DNA from: Aplectana chamaeleonis
Taxonomy: Eukaryota > Nematoda > Chromadorea > Rhabditida > Cosmocercidae
DNA length: 64,000 nt
Direction: 5' to 3'
NCBI GenBank assembly: GCA_029168955.1
Contig: JAPDOI010000375.1
Location: 558,001 to 622,000 of the forward strand
In this document: positions 1 through 10,106 of the stretch, one piece after another
How positions within the stretch are numbered: position 1 is the stretch's first letter
Layout of the letters: every line of letters starts with the position of its first letter
The notes under the pieces: generated by a model
The model's database searches: none
What the model was told of the DNA's origin: nothing
What the model saw: the letters and a program-made list of their open reading frames with translations, nothing else
Translations under genes and position numbers: made by a program

Positions 1-352
1 GTTACCGGGGACGGCTCAGGGGTGGCATACATAAACGTGGCAAAGGGGGTTAGGGAGCGCGACACAACAAGCACGCTTCACGATTTTATTTCAATTCGGT
101 ACACGTGCTTGCTGCATTGCGCTAACTCACCCTCTTGTCTTTCCAGGACGGCGTAGGATTACTAGGGACCTTCGTCCGGCTATAAGGGGAGCTAATGCTG
201 GCTAAAACGCGTGTGTCAAAATTACCGGAGGTGCACTGTTTGATCCTAACTCTACGCTAACAAAGCGGTTCCCTCTAGCAGTGCGGAGAAATCATTCAAA
301 CTGACCTCTATGCTAAAGCGAGTCTTTCTAACGTAGAAGGTTAGGAGTATGA
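1..352. other. Unassigned leader sequence
   Basis: No gene, RNA or repeat was recognised here. A short upstream open frame starting at 309 ends at a TAG at 333, just before the candidate exon beginning at 353. The sequence may be promoter or 5' UTR of the fucosyltransferase gene if that exon is real, but no core promoter motif was identified. Confidence 0.3.
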
Positions 353-599
353 ATGGACCCTTATTTACTCTTACCGATAAAAATTTTCGCGCCATTCATA
401 GTATGGTTTGTATCCTATCTCAATAAAGCCGCGAAGCAGTTACATATTATCTCGCTATTTCGGGAGCAGAGCGGTTGTTTCTTCATTTCCACCACTGTGT
501 TTTCTCAAAAACAACCGCTCGCCTTTTATGATGAAGGTATCATGACAGCGTCGCGGTTTTACCCCCTTCCAGAGATTGACGATACAATACAGGTGGAAA
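353..599 (+). CDS. Candidate first exon: signal-anchor of fucosyltransferase
   Basis: An ATG at 353 opens 82 codons. A hydrophobic stretch at about residues 5-23 (LLLPIKIFAPFIVWFVSYL) is followed by a polar stem-like region. That layout is expected for a type II Golgi glycosyltransferase: short cytoplasmic tail, membrane anchor, stem. The frame stays open to 655, but a strong donor (AAA|GTAAGTTT) lies at 600. Splicing there leaves one overhanging base. The acceptor before 9531 supplies the two missing bases, so the reading frame enters the downstream fucosyltransferase exons without a break. The phase match has a one-in-three chance of being accidental, and the intron would be 8.9 kb. Assignment to this gene is inference. 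The alternative is an exon of another gene, or a chance frame. Confidence 0.35.
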
Positions 600-661
600 G
601 TAAGTTTTCTCCATCTGCTATTGGTGGTAAGGAAAGCGAAGAAAACGATTCCTAAGTTTAA

Positions 662-1124
662 AGGCACAGTTCACCCTCAGAATCGGCTTATCGTTTTTCT
701 GCTTCGCTTGGAGAAAATTTCAAGGTGATCACAACGGTGTCCCCAGAATTCTTCAGAACTCACTACGATAGGAGTAAAGGCCCCTCAAATATTTTGAATT
801 TGAACGGCGAGAAGTTCGCGGACGAGTTGTCTCGAGCCTTTTTTCTCGTTATCCGCCGCCATCGTTCCGGAGAAGATCACGGTGTAAAGCTAGGAGAATA
901 ACAAATGGAAGGACATAGATTCTGAGTAGATTCAATGACACCCGTCTTCCCTATCGAGCTTGTCGGTGGGCGTCACCCATTTTTGTTTCATGTGAGCGTG
1001 CTGGACTTTTTCCTTGCTTTTTCTCGTTTATTCGAGCGAACTGAGATTTGGCGCTTGGCAGGCTTGCTATACACGGCAAACGGACCATAATATCAAAAAT
1101 TACCCCTAAGCTTGGACTGTGCCT
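662..1124. mobile_element. TTAA-flanked MITE (family A)
   Basis: The inverted ends read AGGCACAGTTCACCCTC on the left, with the reverse complement of AGGCACAGTCCAAGC on the right. They are flanked by TTAA at 658-661 and 1125-1128. Related copies lie at 11361-11837, 19995-20471 and, in part, 42270-42470. There is no coding capacity, so it is non-autonomous. TTAA duplication is typical of piggyBac-type transposases, but the ends do not show the usual piggyBac CCC start. Confidence 0.75.
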
Positions 1125-1128
1125 TTAA

Positions 1129-2699
1129 AGGCAGTGTTCACGATAATCTTTGATTTGGAGATTAATCGCTAATTCGATTGTTTGGACTCCGAGTACAACT
1201 GAAATGACGAAGAAACCGAGAAAAACGCACCAGAAGGGCATGAAAACCTTGACTCTCACCCCGTTTCTTTACTCTCACAAGGAAACCACAATAAGTCATA
1301 GTGACCATTCCAAATGGAATGTACTTTCCTAGAACCATTTTTGGACGAAAAGTCCGAATATGCCCATCGCAGCTGCCTAGACCCACTCTGAAAAAAGTTA
1401 TGAGCGTTTTTTCTGTGATTTTCGTACCTATTGTACCCTCCAAAAAGCGCATTATTTTTACGCAATTCCGAAAACCTACCTGATAATCGTGTTCAGGGCC
1501 CAAAACTACCCCACTTAGCGAAGCTTGGGTGAAGGAACATTTTCCAAACTTTGCGCAGACTAACAGCGTTTTGGACTTGTACGGATTTTCGGTTGGGCGT
1601 TTATTTTCGCCAATTAGAGGGCTCTCGAAGCGTTTTAGAAAAATATTCCAGATTCGACTAAAAATTCGTTCTGGGGGGTTATTTGAGGTGCTGATCACGA
1701 ATCTGAGGTTCATTTGTCGTTTTTCCGAAGTTTTTTACTATATTTGTTTGAAGCTTCCCACTGGCAGAGAAAATTGACGACAAAATCAACTTTTGACGAT
1801 TTCCGGAATGTGACGACAGATGTAGCTCAAATCGTTTCTATGGGCGCTACCTGGCGCGCTGAACACGAATCTGATGTCAGTTTATCGATTTTTGTCAGCT
1901 TACGTTAGATTACGGTGGGTATACGGTAGTTTGGTCGAAAACTCAGATTTGTCTCAAAATTTCTATGTGGGGGTTGTTTGGGGTGCTGAATACGAATTCG
2001 ATGTCCATTTGTCGATTATCGGAATATCGAGGTAGGTTTTGCCCTTTAAATGGCATGTTACCTACCGTAACCTACAGTAAACCTCAAAATTTTTAGAAGC
2101 GAGCCCCAGATTCGTGTTCAACACCCCAGATTACCCCTAAGTACATGTTTTTAGCAAAATCCGAAAAAAAAATCTACAAACACCCTAAAAATTCCATGGG
2201 GGGTACCCTTACCTTGCCGCGAGGCTTTAAAAAACGCTCATAACTTTTTTCAGAGTGGGACTAGGCAGCTGCGATAGGCATATTCGGACTTTTCGTCCAA
2301 AAATGGTTCTAGAAAAGTACTTTTCATTTGGAATGGTCACTATGACTTATTGTGGTTCCCTTGTCAGTGAAACTATTTGTTGTGTCAATGAAATCGTTTG
2401 TAGACCCGTCTTCGCAAATTTCTATTTTGTGTTGCTCCGTTCTTTCCTTCGGAACCTAACTAATACTGTTTTGCCTAAAACGTTCTTCCATTCCTGGTTA
2501 CCCCATTTTTCACCGGTGACAACCACCGTGAACATGTTCATCCAACCGGACAACTAGTCCAGGCCAGAGAATAACATCTCGGAAACAAGACGATTCAGTG
2601 CGTTTCCCGCCGTTTCTTCGTAATTTTGGTAAGACTGGGTAGCCAATGGATTGTTTTGAGTGGAAATCTCGAGAAAGAAAATTATCATGAACACTGCCT
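1129..2699. mobile_element. TTAA-flanked element (family B) with nested insertion
   Basis: Ends are AGGCAGTGTTCACGATAATC on the left and its near reverse complement on the right, flanked by TTAA at 1125-1128 and 2700-2703. Both TTAA sites are shared with neighbouring elements. It is interrupted at 1278-2363 by another inverted-repeat element. A copy without the interruption lies at 21959-22432. No transposase is visible. Confidence 0.75.
1278..2363. mobile_element. Inverted-repeat element nested in family B copy
   Basis: The termini are CAAGGAAACCACAATAAG and its near-perfect inverse, with inverted ends of about 130 bp. A 3-bp TCA duplication lies at 1275-1277 and 2364-2366. The related copy at 21959-22432 preserves the uninterrupted target (ACTCTCACTGAAAC), which confirms the boundaries. 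The interior has degenerate direct repeats around the phrase CACGAATCTGA and no credible open frame. The 3-bp duplication is not the TWA of Harbinger elements, so the superfamily is open. Confidence 0.65.
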
Positions 2700-2703
2700 T
2701 TAA

Positions 2704-3311
2704 AGGCTTCGTACACGATGGAAACCATACCTGGGTTTTTGACTTTTTCGTGTTGTTATATCCCTATAGTAACTAAAGGTTGCGAAAAGTCTCCTCAAAA
2801 ACGTCAGCTTTCCAAGAAAAACCCATTTCAAGAAAGCTTAATACAAATTTGAAGTTCCCGCCAACATCAACTTGGGATAGTTGCGCGGAGAAAGAAAGGA
2901 ACACTTTTCCGATTCGTTCCTTGGCGCAGCGTTGGAAGCAATTCACCGAGGACGCCATTCAGACAAGCGATCTTTTTTCCCTGAACAGAACTGAAGAGGG
3001 TTAATAAGCTGCTGGTTACATTGCTGTCAGCTGCTTTCGATCAATGCCGAACGTGAAATCGAGTGGCGTGTGAATTGCGACCTACGACGCGTCAACGCAC
3101 AATCGGCGGCAGCGACCACGGAGTTTTGTTCCTTGTAACAACGGATCGACCCCAAGGCCGGCCCCCAAAACCCAGGAAGCTCTTTTGAGGTAAGCGAATC
3201 TCCATTCGGAGGCGATTTTGAAACTCCAAACTTTCTGAGTGACATTATTATGGCCCAATGGTCCGACTGAACACAAAACCTGGAATTCGGTTTTCATCGT
3301 GTACGATGCCT
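2704..3311. mobile_element. TTAA-flanked element (family C)
   Basis: Ends are AGGCTTCGTACACGATGG and the inverse of AGGCATCGTACACGATG, flanked by TTAA at 2700-2703 and 3312-3315. The left TTAA is shared with the preceding element. No coding capacity was recognised. Confidence 0.7.
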
Positions 3312-3539
3312 TTAAGCATGGAGGTGAATGTATATGATTCCCGTTATAGCTAAAAGCAGGGGAAGTTTGCGAAAAAGCGAGAGGGGACAAGCGATTAGGC
3401 GCGTGTCGATGGGATGAGATTTGAAACATTGTCACCATATTTGAAAAGCACCCTGTATAAAGTCAATATTCCGTTGATTTGCTTTCGTTTTAACCACGAA
3501 GATACTTCAAAATTTGGGTTACTGTATGGATGAACGTAA

Positions 3540-3760
3540 GCTCAGGGGTCGAATGCATCAACGCACACGGCGGGGCAAGGGCAGGGGCAGGGTCTGGCTA
3601 CCCCAGCGCAGGCGCCGAGAGTCTGTGCCCTGCCCCGTATGCACATGCGCTTGATGGCGTCGGGGCAGCTAGCCCCAGCGGAGTGTATGCAATGACGTAC
3701 GGTGCGCGCCATTTTACGGTTGAAACCTGTGGTCGATCAGCCGAAAAAGCTGAGCATTTT
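3540..3760. repeat. GC-rich dispersed repeat, copy 1
   Basis: A GC-rich block contains GATGCATCAACGCACACGG, runs of GGGGCAGGG, and GCGCGCCATTTTACGG. A diverged copy lies at 5785-5985 and related sequence at 7005-7320. Base composition differs sharply from the AT-rich surroundings. The open frame at 3530-3817 follows from the composition and is not called as a gene. Confidence 0.6.
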
Positions 3761-4077
3761 TACCCCGTCTGCTCTGAGCCTTCTGTTTTTTACTTCCTAC
3801 TGTTGACGCGCGGTTGAACATCTTGAATTTACTTTTTATTCATAATGTAGAATGTTAATAAAACATAAATATGTCTTAATTTCATTCACAGTTTTGAAAT
3901 ATCGTTTTATGTTTTAGTTCGCTCGTTTTTGGGCTTCACAGCGTGTGCAAAACTGCAAATGCTGCGAACTTCGTGTGAGTACCAACTTTTGAAAAAAAAA
4001 TCTTGTCATGTATTTGGAAAATCATGAGTGGTAGTCTGGCTCTAAATCCCATTTCGCCCACCGTTTTTTCTATTTTA

Positions 4078-4700
4078 GGGCACGGTTCTCGATAACATTG
4101 GTTGATGTGCTATCCCCATAGAATGGTAGATTTGGCCGTCACAAAACTGAAAATAAGTAAAAAAATTGGAGAAAAAACGCTATTGAATGAGTTATTGCTT
4201 GGTGTGCGCCCGCCCCCAGGTATCGAAATTTCTATAAAATCCTGTATTGTAAACTTTTATTTTGCTTCTAAAGTAATTTCTGGGCACCTCTGGAGACTAC
4301 TGATTACTTCAAGAGCAAAATAAAAGGCCGATAAACAATTATTCTAAATTCAAGCTTCTTAACGGTGCAGTTTCCTGAGTTGTCTGGGCTAACTTTCCCG
4401 GAAAGCTTGTACTTACTCGTTGAAATTTGTATGCTTTGTTTTGTGATGTATTTCATTATTGTTTTTCTTGCTTTCATACGATTGTCTTAAGCATCGTAAT
4501 AAATCAATCAATCAATCAATCATTAACAAAAATCTCGTTAATTAGGGGGCAGGCCGACACCGGTAATTAGCCGTTATACCTTGTTTTGAAGCACTTTTTC
4601 GCAAATTTTCGGGTTCTTTCACTTATTTTTACTTTTGTGAGGACCAAATCAACATTCTCATGAAGAGAGCTCAAAAATCGTTTTTATCTCGAACACTGCT
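4078..4700. mobile_element. Degenerate inverted-end element (family K)
   Basis: The left end reads GGCACGGTTCTCGATAACA, and the right end near 4690 is a weaker inverse (TTATCTCGAACACTGC). An inverted relative lies at 24470-24870, ending in ATCGAGAACCCTGCCTTTG. No gene was seen. A (ATCA)n microsatellite occurs inside it at about 4501-4524. Confidence 0.45.
4501..4524. repeat. (ATCA)n microsatellite
   Basis: About five consecutive copies of a 4-bp unit of the AATC/ATCA type. Confidence 0.7.
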
Positions 4701-5689
4701 TTCAAAGTTACTATTAGGTATGATTATTCGTCATTTCGCTCTGTTGACGGGTTAGCGCAGTTTGAAAAAAAAAGACATAAGAAGAAGAACTTGACATAAT
4801 GTTCCACGATTCCGCACTGAATTTTTTCACGAAATCTGAAGTTGAAGTTCAGAGTGTAAAGGAACTGATAACTAGTCATTGTTAACATAATTTTTTACTT
4901 TTTCTCAGCTTAATACAGCGACCAAATTTTTCTTTGGCACTCGCTTGTTTTCTTTGGCTGGGAGTAAAAGGGCTGCAAGATGTTCACCTGTTGTGAAAAC
5001 GTAAGAAGGAGAGCCCAAAACAAAGGAAGATGAAGAAGGATACAAGCAGTTGACGGCCGATTATTACAGTAATTGAGCTCAGTTCTTTTCTCAAATCATG
5101 CCGAGGATTCCTTCCACGAAGTGCGAGGAAATTTTTTGAGCATGCTTTTGACATTGTGATTTTAACTTACAAATATTCAAAATAGCATTGATTAGGAAAA
5201 ATTCAGTCGATTCCAACAGAAAATGTAGCTTAATTTCTGAGCTTAAGTCGAGTACGATGAAGAAAGTTATAGGTACGACGGTAAGCTAAAAATTTTATAA
5301 TTGTCTCGAAAATAAAATTTGTACATGTATCGAAATCAAATTCTCCCAAAAAACTTGGATTAATTTCCAAACGAAATTTTGTGAAACTTCATTCTTTCAA
5401 AGGTTTCTCAGTACTGTGAAATTCTAGTTCATCAAGCCAAAGCTCAAGGAACGCGGAATGAAGATGATAGAAACGGTATCCTAGAAATAAAAAAACCCAA
5501 GTTAATGCCGAAAGGGAGGATTAAAGAAGAAAATCAATCGATAATGGAAAAATTTCCTTCTAGATGTGAAAATTTTAGGCAAAAAAATGTCACGAGAAGC
5601 TAAATAAAAATATTATGTCGAGGAAAGTGACAGCAAGTCCTAAAAATGTTGGTTACTACATCATCGTACCATATTTCTGCAACGTTTCA

Positions 5690-5990
5690 TCACTCTTGCC
5701 CCTCCCGGGGCAGCCGCTGCCCCAACCTCCGAGCAGGGGCAGGTGAGGGCACTGCCCTTGCCCTTGTCCCGGCGGCTTAGCACACCGGGGCCGGATGCAT
5801 CAACGCACACGGCGGAGCAAGGGTAGGGGCAGGGCAGGCGCCCCGTGAGTCATGCACGTGCGCTCGATGGAGTCGGGGCAGCTAGCCCCAGCGTAGTGTA
5901 CGCAATTACGTACGGCGCGCGCCATTTTACGGCTGAAACCCGCGATCGATTAGCCGAGCGCAGCTGAGATTTCTTCCTGCGTCCGCCGGC
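5690..5990. repeat. GC-rich dispersed repeat, copy 2
   Basis: It contains GGGGCAGCCGCTGCCCC palindromic sequence followed by a close relative of the block at 3540-3760 (GATGCATCAACGCACACGG to GCGCGCCATTTTACGG). The first part resembles the region around 7020-7110 in the same orientation. Confidence 0.6.
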
Positions 5991-6084
5991 TTTCCATTTT
6001 GTTTCTTTTTCTCTGCTCAGATGCAGCTGAGTCTCTTACGACAGCAGTACGACTACGCAGAATGAAGGGTAAAAAGTGAAGTTG

Positions 6085-6185
6085 CACACGAACGAAATTT
6101 TCGAAAAAATTTCGAAAGATTTTTCGTTCGTTCGAAATTTCGTTGGACGAAATTTTTTCAAATTTCGTTCGTTCGACATTTTTTT
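6085..6185. repeat. AT-rich palindromic repeat (CGAAATTT motif)
   Basis: Repeated and inverted copies of CGAAATTTCG and TTCGTTCGTTCGAAATTTCG occur within 100 bp. The sequence could fold on itself. No function is assigned. Confidence 0.5.
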
Positions 6186-7004
6186 AGAAATTGAATAACT
6201 ATAGTAAAAAGGTTATGCTAGTCCGATTGTTCTTGCGCTCGAGGTTTTGGCTTACGAGCAGAAATTGTCAGTTAGCAGAATCGTACCCATGCGTACTGAA
6301 AATGTCACACCATGAGTAACACTCATGATCAGGCGGAAGGCATTCGTCACGTATCTATTTTTTTCACAAAAATCATACATTACTAAATTATCTATCGATA
6401 TTTAATTCAAATGTACAAACAACAGCAGTTCTGGCGATCACGTTTTTTTTAAAGATTTTTAAAAAATGCCCTCTATTCAATCGAAGGATTGCCGGATGCG
6501 AACATAAATTCTCGCCTAAACTTTTTTTTTAAACCAACACATAAAACATCAAATTCGCCACACATATCTTTCAAAATTCAAACGATTTGCCGGACAAAAC
6601 TGGACAAAAAATAATTTGGCTGGTAATAAGAATGGTTTTTCAAAACACTCGGCTTTACGTGTATCGAGAATCACTCCTCCCAAGAAAAATTAAAGAAGAA
6701 TTTGTGAACAAAATGTTCTGAAACTACCTTTTCGAAAGTTCTCCATTGTAATGAAGCTGTAGCGCACGAATTGATTGCGCGAGGATTAAGGAAGCATTAT
6801 GGAGGACGTAGGTCAGCGCAGTATTATGGAATTTACTCAATGAAAATGCCAAGAAAAAGCCTCAGAAGCAGGATTTATGAAGAGAAGTTATCAATAAGGA
6901 AATCATTTCTACTATAAGCGAAAGCTTCAAACCGATAACTGTGAACAAGAAGTAAAAATAAAAGAATAATGTCTGAGAAATAGAAAAAAAGTCGATTCAT
7001 GCGG

Positions 7005-7320
7005 CGTCGCCGCATTCTTGCCCCAGCCGGGGCAGCCGCTGCCCTAGCTTCCGAGCCGGGGCAGTCAGGGGCAGTGCCCCTAACTGCCCTTGCCCCTGCC
7101 CTGGCAGCTTAGCATGCCGGTTTCGCTGCCCTGCGTGCCCCGCGCCTGCCCGAACCCCGACATTTGCGTTGATGCATCCGGCCCCCGATTTCGCTGCCCT
7201 GCGTGCCCCGCGCCTGCCCGAACCCCGACATTCGCGTTGATGCATCCGGCCCCCGATTTCGCTGCTCTGCGTGCCCCGCGCCTGCCCAAATCCCGAGATT
7301 CGCGTTTATGCATCCGGCCG
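7005..7320. repeat. GC-rich repeat with 68-bp tandem units
   Basis: A GC-rich block contains about three copies of a 68-bp unit, with unit starts at about 7121, 7189 and 7257. The unit includes CTGCCCTGCGTGCCCCGCGC and GATGCATCCGGCCCCCG. Because 68 is not a multiple of 3, the open frames over it (for example 7080-7418 on the minus strand) are mixtures of different frames and are not genes. Confidence 0.7.
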
Positions 7321-8141
7321 CAGACGAGTTCCGAAATGTTTGCCGAATTCGGCGTTTTTGCCTGATTTAACGAAAAAAAAAAACTCTGTGAAAAAATTCG
7401 GGAAGAAATCTGTCGCACATCCGTGCTGCAAATCGCTTGACGGCGGTGCTTTCAGGCAATTGTAGGAAAATAGACGTGATGAATTATGCAGAAGCGTAGG
7501 TGCCTCTGTAGAAATTCATCCATTAGAAAGTCATCCCTAAGCAAGTGAGGAGCCAACACTAACTAGGGCATACCTTACATTTCCAGTTTGCTTTTATAAA
7601 ATCATGTGCTGGTAGTTGTAGGTAATGGATGCAGTATTTATAGTCCGTTTTCCAAATCCTCTAAATGCCTCAGAGATTTACAGGAGATTTCTAAAAGTGA
7701 GCATTTTCATAGCTTTGCGAAGAGAACACGGGTTCCGTGTGTTCAAAAAACTTGTCTCGGATTGATCTGAAAACTTGTTTTGGGTGCTGATCACGAATCT
7801 GACAAGGCCCATTTGTCAATATTTGAAAAATCCCATCTGATTTGATCCGAAGCTCCAAAATGGGACAAAATTTGCTGGCAAAACGCGACTTTTGACGATT
7901 ATGAGAATGCTACGACCAAGTTGCCCCAAAACTTGCACATAGGGGTTATTCGGGGTGCTTAAGATGAATTTGCAACGCGATTATCGATTTCAGATGGTTT
8001 ACGGTAGGTTACGGTGGGTATACGGTCAAAGTCTCAGATTTGACTCAAAATTTCACTGCGGATGTTATTCGGGACGCTGAACACGAATTTGAGGTCCGTT
8101 TTTCGATTTTCGAAACTATAAGGTAAGTACACGCCAGTTAA

Positions 8142-9270
8142 AGGCAGCAGACACGCTCGAAAAAGTTGTTGAGATAAAGGAAATTGTCACCTAAGTGTTG
8201 TGCAGAACATTCAAGATCTTGGGTTCCTTGTAACTAAAGACCTGAACTTTGACCACCATTGTGAGCAAATTGCTAGAAAAGCAATGAGGGTAATGCATAA
8301 CTTGTTCCGACCTCTCACGACAAGAGATACTGCTGTTCTATTGAAGGCTTCCAAAACATACGTAAGACCAATTCTTGAGTATGGCACTACCATTTTCTGT
8401 CCTTACAAACGCAAATTCATTCTCAAATCGAAAAGTGTACAGAACAGCTTCACTAGAAAGTTATTCATCAGAAAACTAGGTTTTGTGTATAATGTCATTC
8501 CTGGCAGTAAGACTAGGAACAAGAAGTTCAACCTTCGATCCTTGTCGTATAGAAGGAGAAGGAATGATCTTGTTATGGTCCAAAAAATTTTGAATGAATA
8601 TTGTGGTCTCGATAAGGAAGGTTTTTTTCGCAGTGAGAGAATCAAGAACGCGAGGCGGAGAGCAAAATATTGTCATTAGCTCTGCAAAGACTGCTGTTCG
8701 ACACAATTTCTTCGTTAATAGAGCTGGGTCTGACTATTTGAAATTGAGCAAAAAGTTTCCTACCTCTCGTGACATGAAAAGTTTCATCAAGATAGTGGAC
8801 AGTTTTCTGAGTTCCTCGGAGCAGAGCAGCTAACCGCTGTTTGCTTCGCTAACCACGAGTAACCGTTTTACAAAAGTAATTTCATCTTTTCAATATTAGG
8901 CTGTTTCTCTTCTAAACTACCCGTCGCCCCTAAGCTTCCGCAAACCCGCCCCAAAATACAAACTCGTCCAGATTTATAGTAGTAGCACGGTCGCTTTGGC
9001 TGGTTTTTGATGCTTTCAACGAGGTTAACGTTCCAGTACAGGCTGTAAGAGTATATCGGCTTCTCTATTTCAACCATTTTGTTGCTAATAATCGCTGTTT
9101 CAACCGCGCGCCGTTAAACTCGTCCACTTTCATCCGATAACAAAATAACCGTTATTCCTCTATTTGCGCACAGTTTTCGTTCGTTTTTTCGTCAGTTCGC
9201 AATACAACCAGCTCCAAACCTTTGATTTATGTCATAAAATCGATACCATTTTTGAGCGTGTCTGCTGCCT
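8142..9270. mobile_element. TTAA-flanked element carrying a retrotransposon fragment
   Basis: Inverted ends AGGCAGCAGACACGCTC and the exact inverse are flanked by TTAA at 8138-8141 and 9271-9274. The ends resemble those of the palindromic element at 30473-30940 (AGGCAGCGTACACGCTCG). Inside is a reverse-transcriptase C-terminal fragment (8200-8833), which is not expected in a DNA transposon. It was either captured or inserted later. Confidence 0.7.
8200..8833 (+). pseudogene. Non-LTR retrotransposon reverse transcriptase, C-terminal fragment
   Basis: The frame at 8200-8679 encodes a segment with DLGFLVTKDLNFDHHCEQIA, then KAYVRPILEYGT-like sequence (read here as KTYVRPILEYG) and FTRKLFIRKLGF. 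This is the typical thumb/connection region downstream of the catalytic core in CR1/jockey-type reverse transcriptases. Near 8640 a frameshift moves the homology to the next frame, which continues through VRHNFFVNRAG to FLSSSEQ and a stop at 8833, as in the C-termini of these proteins. The catalytic FADD-type motif and the endonuclease are absent. It is a 5'-truncated, frameshifted remnant lying wholly inside the TTAA element. Confidence 0.75.
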
Positions 9271-9530
9271 TTAAAAGGCATTATGCCTACCGCAGCCTAC
9301 AGCACCCCTAAGTCTGGCAAGGAATAGACCCCAGATTTGGGTTCAGCGCCCTAAATAACCCCCAGTTGAAAGTTTTGAGCCGAATCCAAAAATTTTTTCC
9401 TGAGCACCCCAAAAATTTCCTGATACCTTTTTACCCTTACCTTTTTGTGAAGCAAGGAAAATGCCATTTTCTGGAATCCCCACAGCCATTTAAGGAATTT
9501 TAAGCGCGGGTCATTTATGTACTGTCACAG

Positions 9531-10106
9531 ACTTACAGCAAGGACAAAACATGGTTTTCCACATCTCCACAGGAAGTTTAAAGAAGTCCCTAGTAAGTAG
9601 AGACGTCAATCGTCAGACCCAAACTCTTCATACGGTACTCCATTTGAGCACAGCCAATTCGTTTTTCCTTTATATTCTCGTTGCAGAAATCCATATTACC
9701 CAGAGTCATTCGAGAGAAGGAGAAGTTGGATTTCTCAGAAGAGAACGGGGTTGAAGGAAGCCAGGGAAAAGGTTTGCGAATAGTGACATAGATAAAGCAG
9801 CAGTTTTCAATAACGATAACTTTTCAGGCTATGAACTGCATCCTCGAGACGGGCCATCGTTTTTCGCTGAAGAACTGCAAACGAATGGCGACATCTCCCT
9901 AAAGGAGCGCCTTGAGTGTCATGCGGACAGAGCAGGTAGAGTAAATCTGGATACACTCGCGGCCTAATGAAGTTCCAGTCTTTTCAGCAGCCCCACGAGT
10001 TATTCTCTCATGGAACGCTGGCCACAGCCAAGACAATCTTGGCGGTTGTCCGGATTGGAATTGTAAGCTCACCCACGACAGGAAAGCGCTTCAAACGGCC
10101 GACGCG
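9531..10106 (+). CDS. fut-1: Fucosyltransferase exons 2-5 (stem and start of GT domain)
   Basis: Four exons are separated by introns of 94, 56 and 52 bp: 9531-9592, 9687-9771, 9828-9935 and 9988-10106. The first contains an ATG at 9551 that could be an alternative start giving a protein without a membrane anchor. The next two encode a charged, low-complexity stem rich in E and K. The last encodes the first conserved block of the GT10 domain (SWNAGH, then GCPDWNC, then ADA). Acceptors are TTGCAG and TTTTCAG types typical of nematodes. The donor at 10107 (GTCAGT) opens the intron that holds the minisatellite element. Confidence 0.75.

Larger units (their letters stand above)
7770..9470. mobile_element. 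D-like repeat split by a TTAA element
   Basis: The sequence at 7770-8137 and 9275-9470 resembles the interior of the element at 1278-2363 (GTGCTGATCACGAATCTGA, then TTTACGGTAGGTTACGG, then TACCGCAGCCTACAG). It is interrupted at a TTAA by the element at 8142-9270. In the copy near 2040 the same place reads CCCTTTAAATGGCAT, the uninterrupted form. Confidence 0.55.
600..9530 (+). other. Putative intron 1, filled with repeats
   Basis: If the candidate first exon is right, this 8.9 kb is intron; otherwise it is intergenic. No conserved host exon was seen. It holds the TTAA elements at 662-3311 and 8142-9270, GC-rich dispersed repeats near 3.5, 5.8 and 7.1 kb, and AT-rich sequence at 3760-5690, 6190-7000 and 7330-7760 in which nothing coding was recognised. 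Confidence 0.4.

Noticed and set aside
1162..1713. 183-codon minus-strand open frame
   Set aside because: It spans the boundary between a TTAA element and a nested insertion, so it cannot predate the insertion, and no domain is visible.
9551..9754. 67-codon open frame as a separate small gene
   Set aside because: It crosses a GTAAGT donor and a TTGCAG acceptor, and the spliced frame continues into the fucosyltransferase, which explains the region better.
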